Positions 12,501 through 27,900 of a stretch of DNA of 64,000 nucleotides are shown here, piece by piece (the stretch's first letter is position 1; each line of letters opens with the position of its first letter). Source of the DNA: Tomocerus qinae (lineage: Eukaryota > Arthropoda > Collembola > Entomobryomorpha > Tomoceridae); the NCBI GenBank assembly GCA_020055645.1, contig CM034547.1:39597909-39661908 (forward strand), written 5' to 3'. The translations under genes and the position numbers were made by a program. Below the pieces are notes generated by a model. It saw nothing but the letters and a program-made list of their open reading frames with translations, was not told the DNA's origin and did not search any database.

Positions 12501-15500
12501 CACTTTAATTATATGTATTAGCATGTATGCAGAAAATGCACACTAAAAATAAATTGTCACTCGCATCGATTGTGTACTATGTAGTTGCAGACTCGACAAC
12601 AATTTAAATGGACGTAGTCTTATGCACTTGGAGCTGTTTGGAGAGATATTCTTTATGAATATTCGAAATTGTGTCAGTAGTCGTGAGCAGACATTATTGT
12701 GCTGTAGAAATGTGCTGACTATTTTTTAACAACGCTGTCTGAAAAGGTAAGTGTATGATTCACTTGCTAAATATAAAAGAACAAGTCGACAATAGTATTA
12801 TTAGCACAACATACTTTCTTTCATATTATATTCGGTATACTGCATTTGTATATTTAGAGATTATGAAAAGCATTGATTTCATGGGGAGTGGATGGGAACA
12901 GAGGACCATTTCAATAATTTCGATTTTACTTACTCTAGAATAATTTCAACTGCCATGCCTATGATGAGAGAGTCGAGAGTGCTAAATACTTATAAATATG
13001 TGGGGAAATTCATCCTGTAGGGATTATAGGGGCAGGAACAGTGTTTGTCGTAGAACAATCGATAGTCTAAACTTAAAAGTTACATATTATTGTGTAAATG
13101 GTTTGTTGGTATCGTTTGTTGTTGTGTCAGTTGAAAGGAACAATGAGAATATTTTTGAATGATATAATTTACAGATTAATAGTATTGTAAATGCGTAAAC
13201 AGATGTAATATTTTATAAATGAGTTTGAGAGTACAAAGAGGATCGAGTGGATGTAATAAATACTAGAGAGATAGATGGATAGCATTATAATTAGAGTATT
13301 GGGTGAGTGGAAAGGGTTAAAAGGATTCTCTGGGGAGAACAATATGTTAATTAGACTAATGCTTTGTGGATTGGAGTCAGGCAGGTTCAGATGCGGAATG
13401 GGAACAATCGAAAATCCTCTGGGAATTACAATAATTCACATCTGGAGTGAGAATTGGATTATCTAACTTGACGGTGTAAACTAAACCTATACGTATCAAA
13501 TACATATAATAAGGGTGAGGACCCTCTCCATCCATTCCCACTTTCCCTTTCCTTATTCCCTTCTTAGAATTAAACATAGCCATATGATATCCCAATTCTA
13601 ATCAGAGCACTTCCAACGGACATTAAACAGCCCCCTAATGAATGCGAATATCGTGTAGATTTTAATTGAGAGTTACTGCGACGAATATGACACTTTTCTA
13701 ATTATACGTTGAGGTCCCTTTAAGGGCGTTATATTTGTAGAGCCATTTTTTTAAGGAACCGTAAAATATTTCCTTATGACTTGGATAAAATTCTGTACAA
13801 AATATTTTAATAAGTTACTTTGAATTACTACATTTAAAATATACTTGAAGGAGATATAGCCCAGTGAGTTGATAATAAATTATTTTCCTATGTCTATGAA
13901 TAGTATGTAGTAAAAGTGTTGAGTCTGAAGAGTTTGAAGGCATATAATTGTGTCGTGGTCTGTTCATGAATTTTCTTTTTAAATGTAAATGTCGTTGACT
14001 GTGAGAGTGGAAAGGCTTTAAGGAAAGGGAGTCTCAGGAATCTCAATTTCAACTTGACACATTTGAAAACAATCCCGACGTCTCTTCTGCTGACTTGGCT
14101 GGGATAATTCAGTGTTACTCCACATAGAGTCACGTTTAACGGGATCATACGCATATCTATAGTCAAGGGAATGTGAAATTGTCGAATCTTTCATGGTCAG
14201 AGAAAGAAAAGATAATGAAATGCGTATGCCGTTTTTGTTCAGTTTTTGTATGACTCTCTCTCTCTCGTATTATATTTAGCTGTGTTCACAATAGTAGAAA
14301 GAACCACCCTAATGTCTCCAATGCATCCACCACAATCACTGCTCACTCACTTACAATTGCATACACATTATGCATGCAAGACAACAATTGTACTCGTAAA
14401 TCTTGTCACCTGCCGCAATTTGACAATCTCCTCCCAAATTAGAACGTTCCTCATCTCCTGACCTATATTGTACTATCTGCAACAAAACATTCACCATTTG
14501 TTGCAAACAGATGAAATTATTGAAATATTTCGTACATGATTTCCTTCAACTGTGACTGTGATTGAAATAGACAAGGTACGTTGCATTTATTACATATGAA
14601 TTTGTCTGTTAAAGAGTTTCTTTGGAAATTCCCGATCTTGAGTTACAAAAGTCATCTTGTGAGAATAAATGCATTTGTCTTTCATGCATATTTTATGTCT
14701 GAACTTATTTAAAGCTGTGACCAAAAATAAGTTTATTTTGCGATTTTTCGTGCATGCCAAGTATTCTACCATTATTCTACCATGTCCCATAATTCTAATC
14801 TTCCTAAATTTTGTTACAGTTGCTATTTAAACAATATTGTTAATATACATTTTATCGGTTCATCCCTATACAGATCACTTCGTCGTTATCTTTACACTTT
14901 AAGTGTATGTATATATGTCAGATCACTATCACCCATGCAAGTATAGAATTATTGAGAGAGACCCTTATCCAGGTACAGGGTCCCTATTCTATTCAACGTC
15001 TTAAGGCAGAGTAGCAGAATCGGCCGATGTTTTTGTGTGCACGAGGGAAAGAGGTTCCAAGTAGTAGAAATACCTTTTTCTTCTTTGGAACATTTGATCG
15101 ATTTCTTTCACCCCTGTCACTCTCTAACACACATTGATCTATTATTACATATAATACAATAGCCAGGAATGAATGGTCCTTATTGAAGAGGTATCTTTCT
15201 AAGGTGCCCTATCTCCGTCACCTAGTACCTTTATGTTATGCAGTTTTTGTATTGCTCCTTCAGCATCAACTATAACTGTATCAAAAGGCTTTCCTTCCTA
15301 CTTAGTCCCTACATGTATCAAAATTTGAAGATCTACTGATACCAACCCAGCTGAATGTACATTTACAGGAGTGTACTTACATATAGATTTATTTCAGAGA
15401 CTCTTTTATAAACAGTTACAAACATTTCTCGTATGCACGAATAACTGAAAAAATCGTTTATATGTTGAAATTATATTATAAGTAAGCTTAACTTATAAAT

Positions 15501-18500
15501 AATCAACAGAATTCCAAATTGGGATTCATATCCGTCCATTTGAACGTACTTCCAGAGTATTTGTGTAAGAATAAGTCCAATGTTAAGTGTAGCCACGCAT
15601 GTTTATATTTTTACACATTCACCATTCGAATCTCTCATTCATACTATGGGGTCTTTAAGACTTGAAGAGTAAGGGACTTTAAACATTTTAAAGTCCATAT
15701 TAGGATATTGCCCCTGTGCGTTTACTACGACTCTCCTCCTTGCCCATTTAAAATGGATCGAGTTGTAGAAAGAGGATTTTGTAGATACTATAATTTATGT
15801 TGTGTAAGTTCCTTCCTGCAACGTTCGTTGATTTGTCTGTTTGGCATTTCTGAATTCTGACTGTGACCCCCGTCCTATTATTAATCCGATTGAAAGTACA
15901 AAGAATTGCATTGTCTTCATACAACTGATGCCGACGTCCAACAAGAGAACTTTAAATACTTCTTACTTATAATACATAAATTACATCAATGAGAATTGTC
16001 TTGTCTTTAGCAATTTCCCTTTACTATTTCCTCCAACCCGGCAATTATTACTCTTTGGAATTTCTGCTATATATAATAAGTTTGAAGTAAATGCAACGTT
16101 TTAATAGAAACGGTAATGCCTAGTGTTTATATTTAGAACGTCGGTATAGATTCGGTACGTGAATAGTAGTACAGAGGTATTGTAATATCAATCAGCTGAA
16201 TGAATTGGAATCAAATGAAATGGAAATGATTTTCTAAGGAGTAGGGAAGGAGGAAGGGCCCTTGGCAGGAGGAAGAGGGTTTCCTTCCTTCCTTTTCCCA
16301 TTCTTCTCCCGGCAGAATCAGTTGAGATGAGAGTGTGGACGAGCAGAGGACACAATAGAGAATTCACAGCCCTCAGCCTTTCAAACGTCCCTTCGTTACC
16401 TTTGCTATTCTTCTTGTACATTCTGCAACAGGCAGAGTCCCCTCCTCACTGCACAATGATCCAGATTTCATCTTATTAGGATTATTTATTAAGGACATAT
16501 TATAAAGGAAGACGGAAACAGCGGATAACGTGTAACGCACAACATCATACATCACAGATTACAACTGCTCCGTTGATTTCTTCACAAAAGCCCTTATTCC
16601 CACTGCTGAGACTTAAGTGAACTCCCATGGGCCCTTAACTCACACAACTCCTCACTGACCTCCAAAACCAAATCTCATTTTTCCACATATTTTATGAATA
16701 TTAAATATCAACACCCTGTTATGCCACAAGCTATAATTTATGCCAATAGCCTACCCCTCTCTCAAAATGCCATCCCGTTTCGCGCATTGCGCTAAGAATC
16801 TGATTCATCTGTCTATGACCTTTAAGGCCCTTCGCAAACCGATTTTTAAATACGGTATTACATGAATTACTTATTACTCCAAAGAATTGGAGGTGTAAAA
16901 TGTCAGTTTTAAATTAAAACGTTAATTTAAACGTTAGTTTAAAAATTAAACAGTTTCAAAAATATGTTTACATGATTATGATTACATCATGAAATAGTCC
17001 TCATGGATTTAAAGGTTTGCTATATGGAGTCAACTGTTTATGAGAGACAACATTTAACGGTTAATTTAACTTTGGACGCTTTTTTAATCGATTTTGAGGA
17101 TAAAAGATCCGTTAGTTTTAGCAATTGGGCAGAGAGAGTATTTAAATGGATAATTAGTCGGTTGGAGGACTCCACAGACGGTGTTCACACGTCTATCGCC
17201 TAATGAAAGAGATAAGGAAGACACGTGCACCTCACTCTTCAGTTGTCGTTGTTGGTGCATAACTGTATAACAGTTGCTCCCTTCTGTTCTCTCCCACTCA
17301 CTCAAGTGACAAAGCCAGCCACTGATAACCATCTTCCTGCCCTGAACTCTTATCAATATCATTATACATCTACTACTCTATCTTATACAGTCACTCTATG
17401 CACTTACGGTCTTTGAACTATCAAATGCTTATTAATTGCCATCTATAAGGTAGTCATACTGTAAAATAATTTTTATTTATTTGGGACGGAGAGACAATAA
17501 AAATTCAGACACAAGTCGAGGTACCTACTACATCATGAATACATTGCATAACTTACAACTTTCGAAATTCAGTCCAAACTCTGCGTACCAACCTGTCGAA
17601 ATTCCGTTATGCTGGTGACTAGTTTTTACTATAAGGCTAAGAGAGTGCAGGGTGTATATGATAAGCTTCATACTAAGGGTGACAAGAACAGACTATCGTT
17701 ACTCTACATATGAATTATTATTCAGTGGATTAGGTAATACAATGTAAATAGATGATCTTCTGTCCGGAGTAGTGAAAGTGAATTTCCTGGCAGCAGGAAT
17801 AAAAGGGAGTCTCGCCGGTGCTGAGTCCGAAACAGGTTCAGTCGGCGGTTGTTACTTTGCGGTATGGTGATGAGCTCATTCACTATTTAATCTGATCTCT
17901 ATCCGATAAGCCAAACGAACAACGATCCCTCATCTCCCTTACCATCTCACTATCATCTGCCTCCTCTTCCTATTCATTTCCTATATGAAACAATAATACA
18001 TTGTAACTCATTTAATAATTGAGTCAACTTACCACATCTACAATACTAGACTGAAGTGCTAAAGAGCAAAACAGGGGTAACAACGTAACTACTTACCCGT
18101 CCAGTATTCATTAGGTATTATCCATATATTTTGTAATGCGAGAAACATTTTGCCTTTTCCTACTAGTTCTAATAATGATAAATACGTAATAATTTTTTGT
18201 AACACCAGGTGAAATTAGAATTCTTGGAGTGGCTAGTAGAATGACTTACTATTAGTGTGAATGACCCAAAGAGCTAGACACATTATCTTGAACTGAATCA
18301 GAATATGCAGAAAGGATCAGATCAGGAGACAATGATCAATGTCATTTATTTGGATTTATTTAAGAGCTGCATGCTGTTTTGTAGCATGAATGAGAGAATG
18401 AACTGGCGTTTGTATTGTTTAGGTTTCCTTGTATTAGGTAATCATAATCATTACACCATGCATCTGCAATTGTTACGTTTGAGCGAGTTTACACTACCAT

Positions 18501-21500
18501 TTTGTTACTACACAATAAGAATCTTACTTAACATGTTGCTTATTACTTTATAATCTAATTAGATATTAAGACTTTTTGTGATCATGAGATACATATAACA
18601 TGTGTTTGTGTATCTTAATATTATAGTTAGCATGTTATTGGTATATTAGTAATAAAATGTATTATGTTGTTAATTAACATAATGGTGCATAATATTATGA
18701 TATTAAGTACAATGTAAATATCTATTAAGTGAGTTGTACCTATATAAAATGAACAGAATAGAGGAAGGAGATCATTTCTACGTGAGTTAGAAGTGGTTAG
18801 CATTTTAATCGTTTGAATTAACCCTTAAAGAGTATGTCCAGTACTGAATAGAGTCTGTCTGTTTGTAGTAGATTACTCTATCAGATTATGCCTGTTGTGT
18901 TTGAAACCACGAGGAAGTTCCGCTATACGGGATTAGTAGTAGTTATAGCAGATGTCATAAAATAATTAATACTTTATCCATAGAAGAGATAATACAGATG
19001 AATGTATAGGGACAATTAATATTTCATAGGTAGAACACTATCCCGGGACTTAGTCGGATAGTTCGGATGAGAATTGTAGATCTGCAGATACAAATGAACG
19101 GTCGTTGAGTGTATTTTGGAGTGAGGAGGAGGGAGACAGACGGAGAGGATGTTTGGTCATATATATGCAAGTAATACTATTGTGGACAGAGAGATAGCCA
19201 GATAGAGTAAGCAGGCAGGAGGTGCCTGACCATAGTGCCCTACAAAATGCTCCAATAATTACCTGTAACATTTTATCATTCAAATCTCTCCGTTCCGATC
19301 ACAGAACAAATGCTTGTTCGTTCTACTGCTATTTACACTGCTATATATAGGAGTAGCATTTATAATTTCATATAGCTATATTGCACCCACACTTATAAAT
19401 GGATAGACATAGACACTAATAAATCATAATATGTTGCGATGTAAAACAATATTATAGTGCCTATAATAAATTAATTTTAGGTACTCAAATAGTCAAATGA
19501 TTATTGCAACTATACATACTCACTCTATGAATGTACAATCTGCCAGAAAATGCTATCGACATCATCATAAAAATATTACGCACCTAACTTCTCTCACTCG
19601 GATGCAGATGCCAAGTCAGTTCATTTAAACCAACTCCTACTGTACTTGCTTACTAATACTTAAAATAAAGACACATAAATAGTATGTAATGCAATTCAAG
19701 TATACATATAAATGGTATTGTTCCGAAAGTACAGACTCTCTTTAATAAACTAGCTTTCGGATAGTTATTTAAAAAATATAGCTAAAACAGCATTTCTGAG
19801 TAAGTGATTTCTAAACTTAATTTCTAATCAAAGACACCTTTTGGGATTTTCCTTTACCTTTATGTTTAGAATAATCCTTATGTGCAAACACGTCCAAGCG
19901 AAATTAAGAATGATGGAACAGGAAAATTTATTTATGTCAACTTTACGAAGGCCTTGACTTTGACTTTTAAAAATCTATCCAACCTTAGAAGACGTTTAAA
20001 AAAATTACTGGCATTACTATCTACTTTTGATAAACTTAAAATATATTTATTAAAATAGTTTTAATCATTGCTGAAATAAATATTGCATTTTTTAACATAG
20101 AAATATTTTTCGGTCACATATTACACTGTTGCAATTATGATGTATTAGAAAGGAAGCATATATGACTGTATATTATGATTGCCTCAGGTGTGCATACGTG
20201 ACTCTCGGCAGAAACAACTACCTACTTAGTTACCTGAATAAATATCCAATGTCTGCCTACATCTCATATAGGTAAACGGAGTATTGTGTGGTAGGTTTAG
20301 TATTATCTGCAGTGTGTGTATTGGATTTAGAGCCATGTCCAACCAAGCAACTAAGCACGTAGCAGGAGCAATGCATTTTATTATTAGTCTACCAAGTAAG
20401 TACTAATCTCAATAGAGTACCAGTCTCCCAGTACTTGGTAGTTGCATTCTTGGAAATGTAAAAATGTAATGTTATCAATAATCACGGATGGCTGCTGCCA
20501 CTTGCTCTATGCTCCTGTGTACACAATGTGTATCCTTTAAATGCCTGGGCTATCCCTCGCTCCACTCTAAAAGTATTCATGTTGGCATTAGCAGTTAGTG
20601 CCTTTGAAATCAACTAAAACTAGTGGATATGATCTCTCTACGAATTTACTATACTTTAAGATATATATATATAGTATATAGTTATATGTACATAGTGTGT
20701 GTAAAAATAGTTGTGCATATTTGATGTGGACACGGTTAATTATTTAGTGAGTGCAGTAGAGGTTCGTATAGTCTATGCACTCTCCCTACACACACACATC
20801 CACTAATTCATTAGCTAACTCAAGCTACACACATATCTCTCTCTCTGCCTCTCTGGATAAGGAATATAAAACAGAAGTGAACAAGTGTCAATAAAAAATA
20901 TTCTGAATTGTCTACTACACTATCTACTACTAAAGGTGTGTGGGTTGGTTAGTCGTGTAAATAAGTAGTGGCATAGAATAATAATAAGCATAACAGGAGT
21001 ATACAGTGAGTATAAAATATTATTCGTGTACGTGGGAGATGAGATAAGAATTGGTCGAATATCCTCATTCCTTAAAAATAGTTGTGGACAGTCCAAACTC
21101 ACAAAACAGTCGTTGCTCTCATTTGATTACCCTCCATAGTACTATTTGCTTTTACAATTATCCCAATGGACTTCGCTTACTAATTGTTAGTATAGTATAG
21201 ATTAGCATTTTTAGATGTCTTGAATGATGTTTCGACTCCTGTGTCCTATACTCCAATCCTGCAGTTATCTTTTTGAAACAGACACAGATAGTAGACAGAA
21301 ATAGTACCTGTTGTTGTGTGTCAGTGCATAGCATAGCAGATCTGTTGGTGGGAGATAATCTCTCGACTTACTCTCAGAATAGTTAGTGTGTCAGTGCAGG
21401 GCAGTCGTTTGATCAATGATAATGATATTTCCATAGTCGCTATCTCACACTCTATCTCATTTATTTACCTGTCAGTTGGGAAAAACGTTACATTCGGATC

Positions 21501-21916
21501 GAGACTCTCTACAGAGTCAGTCATCCCACTGCCCACTACTCACTCCGCTCAAACCACGCTACGCACTCGCTCATTACATTTATCAGCCAGTATGGAATAC
21601 AAACATAGTTTTTAATAGACAGTTGACTTTTGACTTTTTGCAGAATTATATCTTTATTTTCTCAGAAGGAATATCTAAAGTAAATACACAAAACGAAGAA
21701 AACTTTTTATCTTGTTTGTTATAGAATCAGAAAACTTCCTCATCGATTGAAAAGTGACTGGTAGAAAAGGAGTCTGAGTGGATGAACAATTATGTGGCTA
21801 TAGTTGGACTGTGACTTGGTCCATTCTCCAGAAAGAAAAATTTTCAAAAAAATAAATAAAAAATATACCACAGATAACTAAACTGTATTTAGCAACGGAA
21901 GTGTTCCAAAGAGATC
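9560..21916. other. Long gene-free region upstream of the PDZ gene
   Basis: About 12 kb without a coding region I can support. All open frames are short, lack domain motifs and have no phase-matched partners. It contains simple repeats (GT near 9990, CT near 14253, TA near 20660), a possible old hAT-type end at 10448 and a foldback of TTTCCCATTTCCCA between about 10680 and 10840. Non-coding first exons and control regions of the gene starting at 21917 may lie here, but none can be placed. Confidence 0.4.
10448..10475 (+). repeat. Dispersed repeat end, first copy
   Basis: The stretch beginning CAGGGATGGAATAAACTTGG is closely matched at 43207 (CAGTGGTGGAATAAATTTGG), more than 30 kb away. The CAGGG start resembles hAT ends. 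The other end of this copy could not be found, so it is listed only as a repeat fragment. Confidence 0.35.
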
Positions 21917-24900
21917 ATGCGACTCTTTCGACGTAAAACGGAGCGAGGGCCGACGGCTGTGGCTTGTTTAGTCAGTCTGTCTCCACTTCAGATCTCAGAA
22001 AATCCCAGTGCTCCGGATACAGAGACAGCAACGCCCGTGAACAAAGAAAATGGATCTACCCTCAAAAGACCTCATCAACTCAAATTCAAAGTCGAGAATA
22101 ACAACAGGACTTTGGACAATGTCAAAACTCCCACTATCAAACGAGGTAAATACATTTTCATCTCTAGTAATTCTAAGAATGGAATTTCATTTGCAACTTT
22201 CAGATTTCTATGTTTTTATTTTGAATACCCTTTTAAAAAACCAATTTTATGCTTTTTTGTCTTTATTTCACTGTCAATTATACGTATATTTAATGACCCT
22301 GAAAGGCGGGGCTATGAATTTCAACCAAAATGGTTTTTTTCCTATGTGTCAGTTTCTTATGAATTGTAGTGACCTAGACACTAGGTACTTGCCACGAGAC
22401 TCTATATTTAGTCCACAATGAACCATGAACCTCGCACTCATGAAAAACATAACAATCATTGCTTTCGACTCAACTACTACATTATAATGACCTACAACAT
22501 AATATTAATAAAAAAACTAGAAACAGGCAGATCGCATGAAATGGAGATTAATGAACTATTTTTACCTTAAAACGAACAATTCCGTTTATGATTCCAAGTT
22601 ACACATTAATTAGTGTATTTCAGTTGCGTTTTTAAGGAATGAGTTGAGTGTGTTTAAATGCAATTTCACTTGTAAGTAGTTCTCTCTCCGTATGTATTTG
22701 AGAGTGGCACAGGAGCACAAAAAAATCTCAGATCTGCTCAAAATATCGATCAAGATGCAGATTAGATAGCTATAGTAGATTAGTACTTCTACTGATTGTG
22801 TGAGTTATTTGGTTGCACGCGTTTGTTCTGCTATTTTTATTGTGACATGGCACATCTAATTACAAGTACCATATACAAAATAATTTGAACTCCATGCAAG
22901 CGATATACATGCCTCATTCATTTTATGACTAGTTTTTCTCTAATCTCTATTAAAACTTCTAGGACTAGGACTACTCGTTGTTGTGCCATATTATTGCTTT
23001 CACAACTACTAGGAACGATAAAATCCATCTACTTCAACTCTAACTATGTCTACACTCATATCTCCCCATTCTGTCTACATTTACTACTTATTTAGGCATA
23101 TTGCAATACATTACAATATACGTTAGATATAGTTAGGTAAATATTCTACAGCTTTTAAAGGGGAATTCCTTGAAAGAAATGAAATTACTACAAAAATTGT
23201 TTCTAAATTCGAAGATTTTTTTATGAATACATTTTAATAGATCTCTTTAAACATTTTAAAGCTAAGCATGCATTTGCAGACATTTTTAAACGTTACATAA
23301 TTATACAGTCCTCAAGATAAGTACAACAGATGAAGTTGAATATTAAAATGAAATAGATTTTGATACTTTTGTTCCGAGTGTGGTCTTTTAATCATTTCTT
23401 GTGATAAATAAACAGAGTTTGTATTGTAAAACAGCCAGTGCATGCAGTGCAATGTGTAGGAGATTGTTCAGGATTAAATGAACAAGTTTCCTATCAGAAG
23501 AATTAGACAATTGAAACACTAGTCGACGTGTGTATAGGGATTAAAATGCTGACATTTTCTTCATTGACACAGATAGAGCTCAATGATGTAGGTACACACA
23601 GATACAGTTGTAGTTTACATGCACGAATATTATCATTTGTATGTGTATTATAAATAGATTGCATGGTATATGGTGGAGTGGAGGTGGAAAGAGAGTAGCC
23701 GACAGTAACTGAAAGATAACCCATATGTATATAATAGGGATATAGTCATTAGCAATGTGTTCTCGGATTAGATCCTTTTCTGTACAATTGAAGCTCATGT
23801 CAGCACAGCTAAAAATAATTAAGTTGGACCAAGTCAAGTACCTAAGAGTTTACTTAGATGTTTTACACACATTGCTATTATTTAATAACAATACGTTGTA
23901 AATAAAGGAGCCTGAAAAACAAATGGCAAATTGTTTCTTTATCTAACACCGTATTTCTTCAGTTAAACTCAAATAAACTTTAAATCGACAAGAACCACAA
24001 ATAAGCCTTTAGTTCTGTTAATTTAGGCGAAGGCTGAGTATACCGAACACTGATATGCATCTTCGCCTAAATTGATAAAACCACATGAAACCTCTGCTCT
24101 CAAAAGATTTAGCTAAATGTAGTTAGAATTAAAACCTAGATGAACAAAACTAAAGCTATTGATTTTTGACTGACCTTTGAACAACTCCCCCGACAGGAAG
24201 TGTGTCCAATTTTGGGCAGTTGTTAATAAACATGTTACTATGACCTGTCACAGTGTTTTTGCAGAGTTTAACCAAAATCTGTGGTAAGTTAAGGTACAGT
24301 CGGACAGATGCATGAAACTTAACGGAAGGATAAAAGGGTAACGCACAAACGGTAGGGGAATTTAGTTAGGGTGTTTTGAGACAGTATCATCATGCAATGG
24401 CAATTTGTATCTCCAATATCACAGCACTCCAATTACACCTTGGGGGGTTCAGGCTTAGGATCATAATTTTATAATTGTTTGGTGTTTAATAATAGAAATA
24501 CGGTAATAACGGCTCTCTCTCTATCTATAGTAGTATACTTGAATTGTGATTGTATTGTGAGTACACTCATGCGTCCATTCATAAACTTGTAAACCAGAGA
24601 CTAATTAACGAAGGAATTGATTAGCGTTACGCAATATGACTTCATGATTTCTTAATGCTTGCCTACCGTTTTGTTGCACTTATTATTCTTTGATTTATTT
24701 TTGAGTGATTGTCTTATTTTTGCATGTATGCATAAAATTGTGTCTATATTAATCGCTATTATACAGAAGTATTTAGATTAATACTTGCTATGGACATTTG
24801 CCATTCATATTTAGAGCGATTTGTTCGACATGTCTTGTCTAGTACTTGATGCTGTTACAATTTAATTAATTTTACTGCTCGTAGTACTTAAATAGTTACA

Positions 24901-27900
24901 GTAATAAAATAGCTGTAATAATTTCAATATACTACCAAATGTAATAATTTTACACATCTTGGGGAATGTACAGGAACTAATAAAAGCGTTCATTTAGCCT
25001 TTTTAGTGCAAATTAGCAATTTAAAATCAGTTTGGAAGGGCTTATGACTAAAATTCATGAATTACTTCCCACAGGTGTATTTACTAATTGTGTATGTATA
25101 CCTATTTAGTTCTGCATTTATACAGAGGTACCTAATTAAACGGATGCATCGGTTTAATTATTTAATTAGACAACCGGATGTAGCGGTTAAAATAGTACTC
25201 TCTAAAAAAAGAAATCCAGAATTGCAAATTGGGAGGGTACAGATATGCGATAAGTGTTCACAGATTGACAAACGGAGGACAGATCATTCTTATAAATGCA
25301 ACTGCTATAGCTCTGACATTACAAATTAGTTATCACCACTTGGATCAAGCATTGATACCTATTTACCCACGTAGAATTATTTGTGGCAATATCTTGCAGC
25401 TTCTATGTGCGTACTTCTTACAAGTTGTTAGCGTCATTTACAAAGTGGTGGTCACAATTTGGTGTGGTGTGGTGGTGGAGTAAAAGGGAAGGTAACTGAC
25501 ACATGAGACAGATGTGGAACACACTACGCAAACGTGACATAAAAAGCTTTTAATAATTATAAGTAAATAGGCTGTGGGTAAGCCTAAAAGGGTTTTGGGT
25601 AAATTTATATTTCGTTGATGTATTTTACGAATGTGGCAATGTAGGTGACAAAGGAATGGGAAAGTTGAAAGTAATGATGTGTGTTGTTGCAGGTTTTGCA
25701 ACTTGGAGCAAGAAGATGGGGAAGACATGGAATCAGTTAAAGAACACAAATGAGTTTCGTTACTCGGTGGACGTGGTTGACAGTGGGACGATTGGCGAAG
25801 TGACAAGAACCAAACCGGGCGGAGGTGACAGACCATTACGACTGTCTCTGAGCGAGAGTGACGGACAGCTGAACTTTTCCAGCCCCACGAAACGTAGCCA
25901 CGGGGGACTGAGAGCAAAGAGCCCTGCCGGAGGGAGTGGTAATAAAGGTAACGAAAGACTTACTCTGAGTCTGAAGGTCGGTGGGGGAAATAAAGGCGGA
26001 GGAGGATCCTCGGCAGAGGCCAAGTCAAGATTGAAAGTGTCTGCCTCGGAGGAGAATTTGAAAGATGTGGGGGCGTTGAGGAAATTGAGTGGAGGACACA
26101 GCCGACAGAGTCACTCAAAGGACAGTTACCTTCGGAAGTGCGCCACTCTGAAACCCAAGTCATCCAAAGTGGACCGTGTGGAATCCCTCAAGGGAATCAT
26201 CCTCTCTAAAACGACCAAGAGCCCTTGTCGTCCGTCAAAGAAGAATGAGACGTCGGAAAAGAAATCCGGGACTTCGGGGTCAAGGCAGATGAAAAACTCT
26301 CCATTATTCCGTAGTTGTTCCACTTCCACTCTGCCGTCGTATGTAGCGGGTGATGATCCTGCGACAGATTTGGACCTTTCCCCACGTCATCCAATGCCAT
26401 TTAATACTTATGGTGGAAGGAGTGAGGATGGGGTAACTCGGACTTCCAGAGACAACAATAGTAAGAACAAAAAAGAGAGTAGTTCAGTAGGGACCTGCAA
26501 CAATAAACAAAGGAATATCTCTTATCTGAATAATAATAATAATAATAACTGTGCAAAGGGAGTACGTAAGGAGAGTGGTAAAACGAGTAATAGTAACAAT
26601 AAGAAAAGTGGGGCGGGGGCGGGTGGCAGGGGCCAAGTGGCGATTCTGCCTGACTCATCGTATTACTCATTGGAAGAAGGAGGCGGAGAGCCAGTGTCCT
26701 GTCTACTCAATGCAGCCAGCAGCTCTCCAGCCAAGAAAGCAGTTAGTGTAGATAACATTGCCTCAATCGTCGGAAATGACGTCACGGCCAAAAGGTTCGG
26801 TTTTCCTCATGGTTTTGTTCGCTCCAAACTTAGTGTACTGCCTGAAGAAGCTCCCAACAAACGACTCGTCTCCAGTCTCAGCTCAGACAGTTTACACATC
26901 ACTACAAACAATTCTTCTCCGGGTAACACCGTTATTCGCACGAGACACTCTTCTGAAAAACACGAACCGGGGACACATTACAGTTCCTCCAGTCCCACTC
27001 TGACATCCTCCTCAATGTTTCTGGCTAAGGGACGGGAGGATCGGAGCGTCAGCCCCCCTACTACTAACACCCTCCCCAACCCCTTCAACAATTGTGAGAG
27101 ACCAACAGCTGATTGTTGTGAATCATCATCATCAGTTCTACAAAAAGGACCGAGTAGAAGCAACAGCTGCGAAGCCTATGACTTCCCAGCCCATCCACCT
27201 TTCCTTAATCAACTCTACCTGAGAAATCATGGAAATGAATCTTCTTCTCAGAATGTGTCTTCCTCCACACAAACTATCTCTTCCTCATCCTCAGCCGTTG
27301 CTGTGGGCTCCTCCAACGAGTCCGGCTACGACTCAGATAGTAATAAAAACCTCGGAGATGTTGAAACAACTGCACCTTCAGAAAATATCGGAAATGCGGA
27401 CCCTTTTGAAGAAAATCCGTCCTATTACCAATCAGACAAGACTCCGGCTGTTAAAGCCGCAGTTGTGAGGAGAAAAAGTGACATTGGTCATAATGTGATA
27501 GCAAATAATAATAATCCCAGGAGAATCACAGCGTCACTCTCTATTGACGAAAGTGCCGACACCTTTGACCGAGCTGGACTCTATTTTCCAATGGGGAGGG
27601 AATCTTTCAAAAATATCTACGGTGCTAATCCTAACTCCAAACCCCAATTCCCCAGTTTGGCCAAAGGAAGCATTCAGTGCATGGAAAGTCGAGAGATCTT
27701 CCGACTCTGCACTTCCCCTAGTGTACCATACCCGACTGACCAGAAATTCTCGAATCCCCAGACACCTTTTCTCCCCCCACCTCCACCTCCTTCCAACAAA
27801 AAACGATTCCAACTATTTAGAATCTTTATGGACGCTGATGAAGGGCTCGGAGTTTCCTTACAGTCTTCCAATTCAAACGGAACTTCTGAACATGTCGTCA

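Noticed and set aside
17003-17203. Plus-strand 66-codon frame with a protein-like composition
   Set aside because: No domain, no splice partners and no upstream signals; it lies in an AT-rich gene-free region.
17798-17842. AATAAAAG followed by TCAGT, resembling a TATA box and initiator
   Set aside because: The spacing of about 40 bases is longer than usual and no coding exon follows nearby, so it cannot be supported as a promoter.
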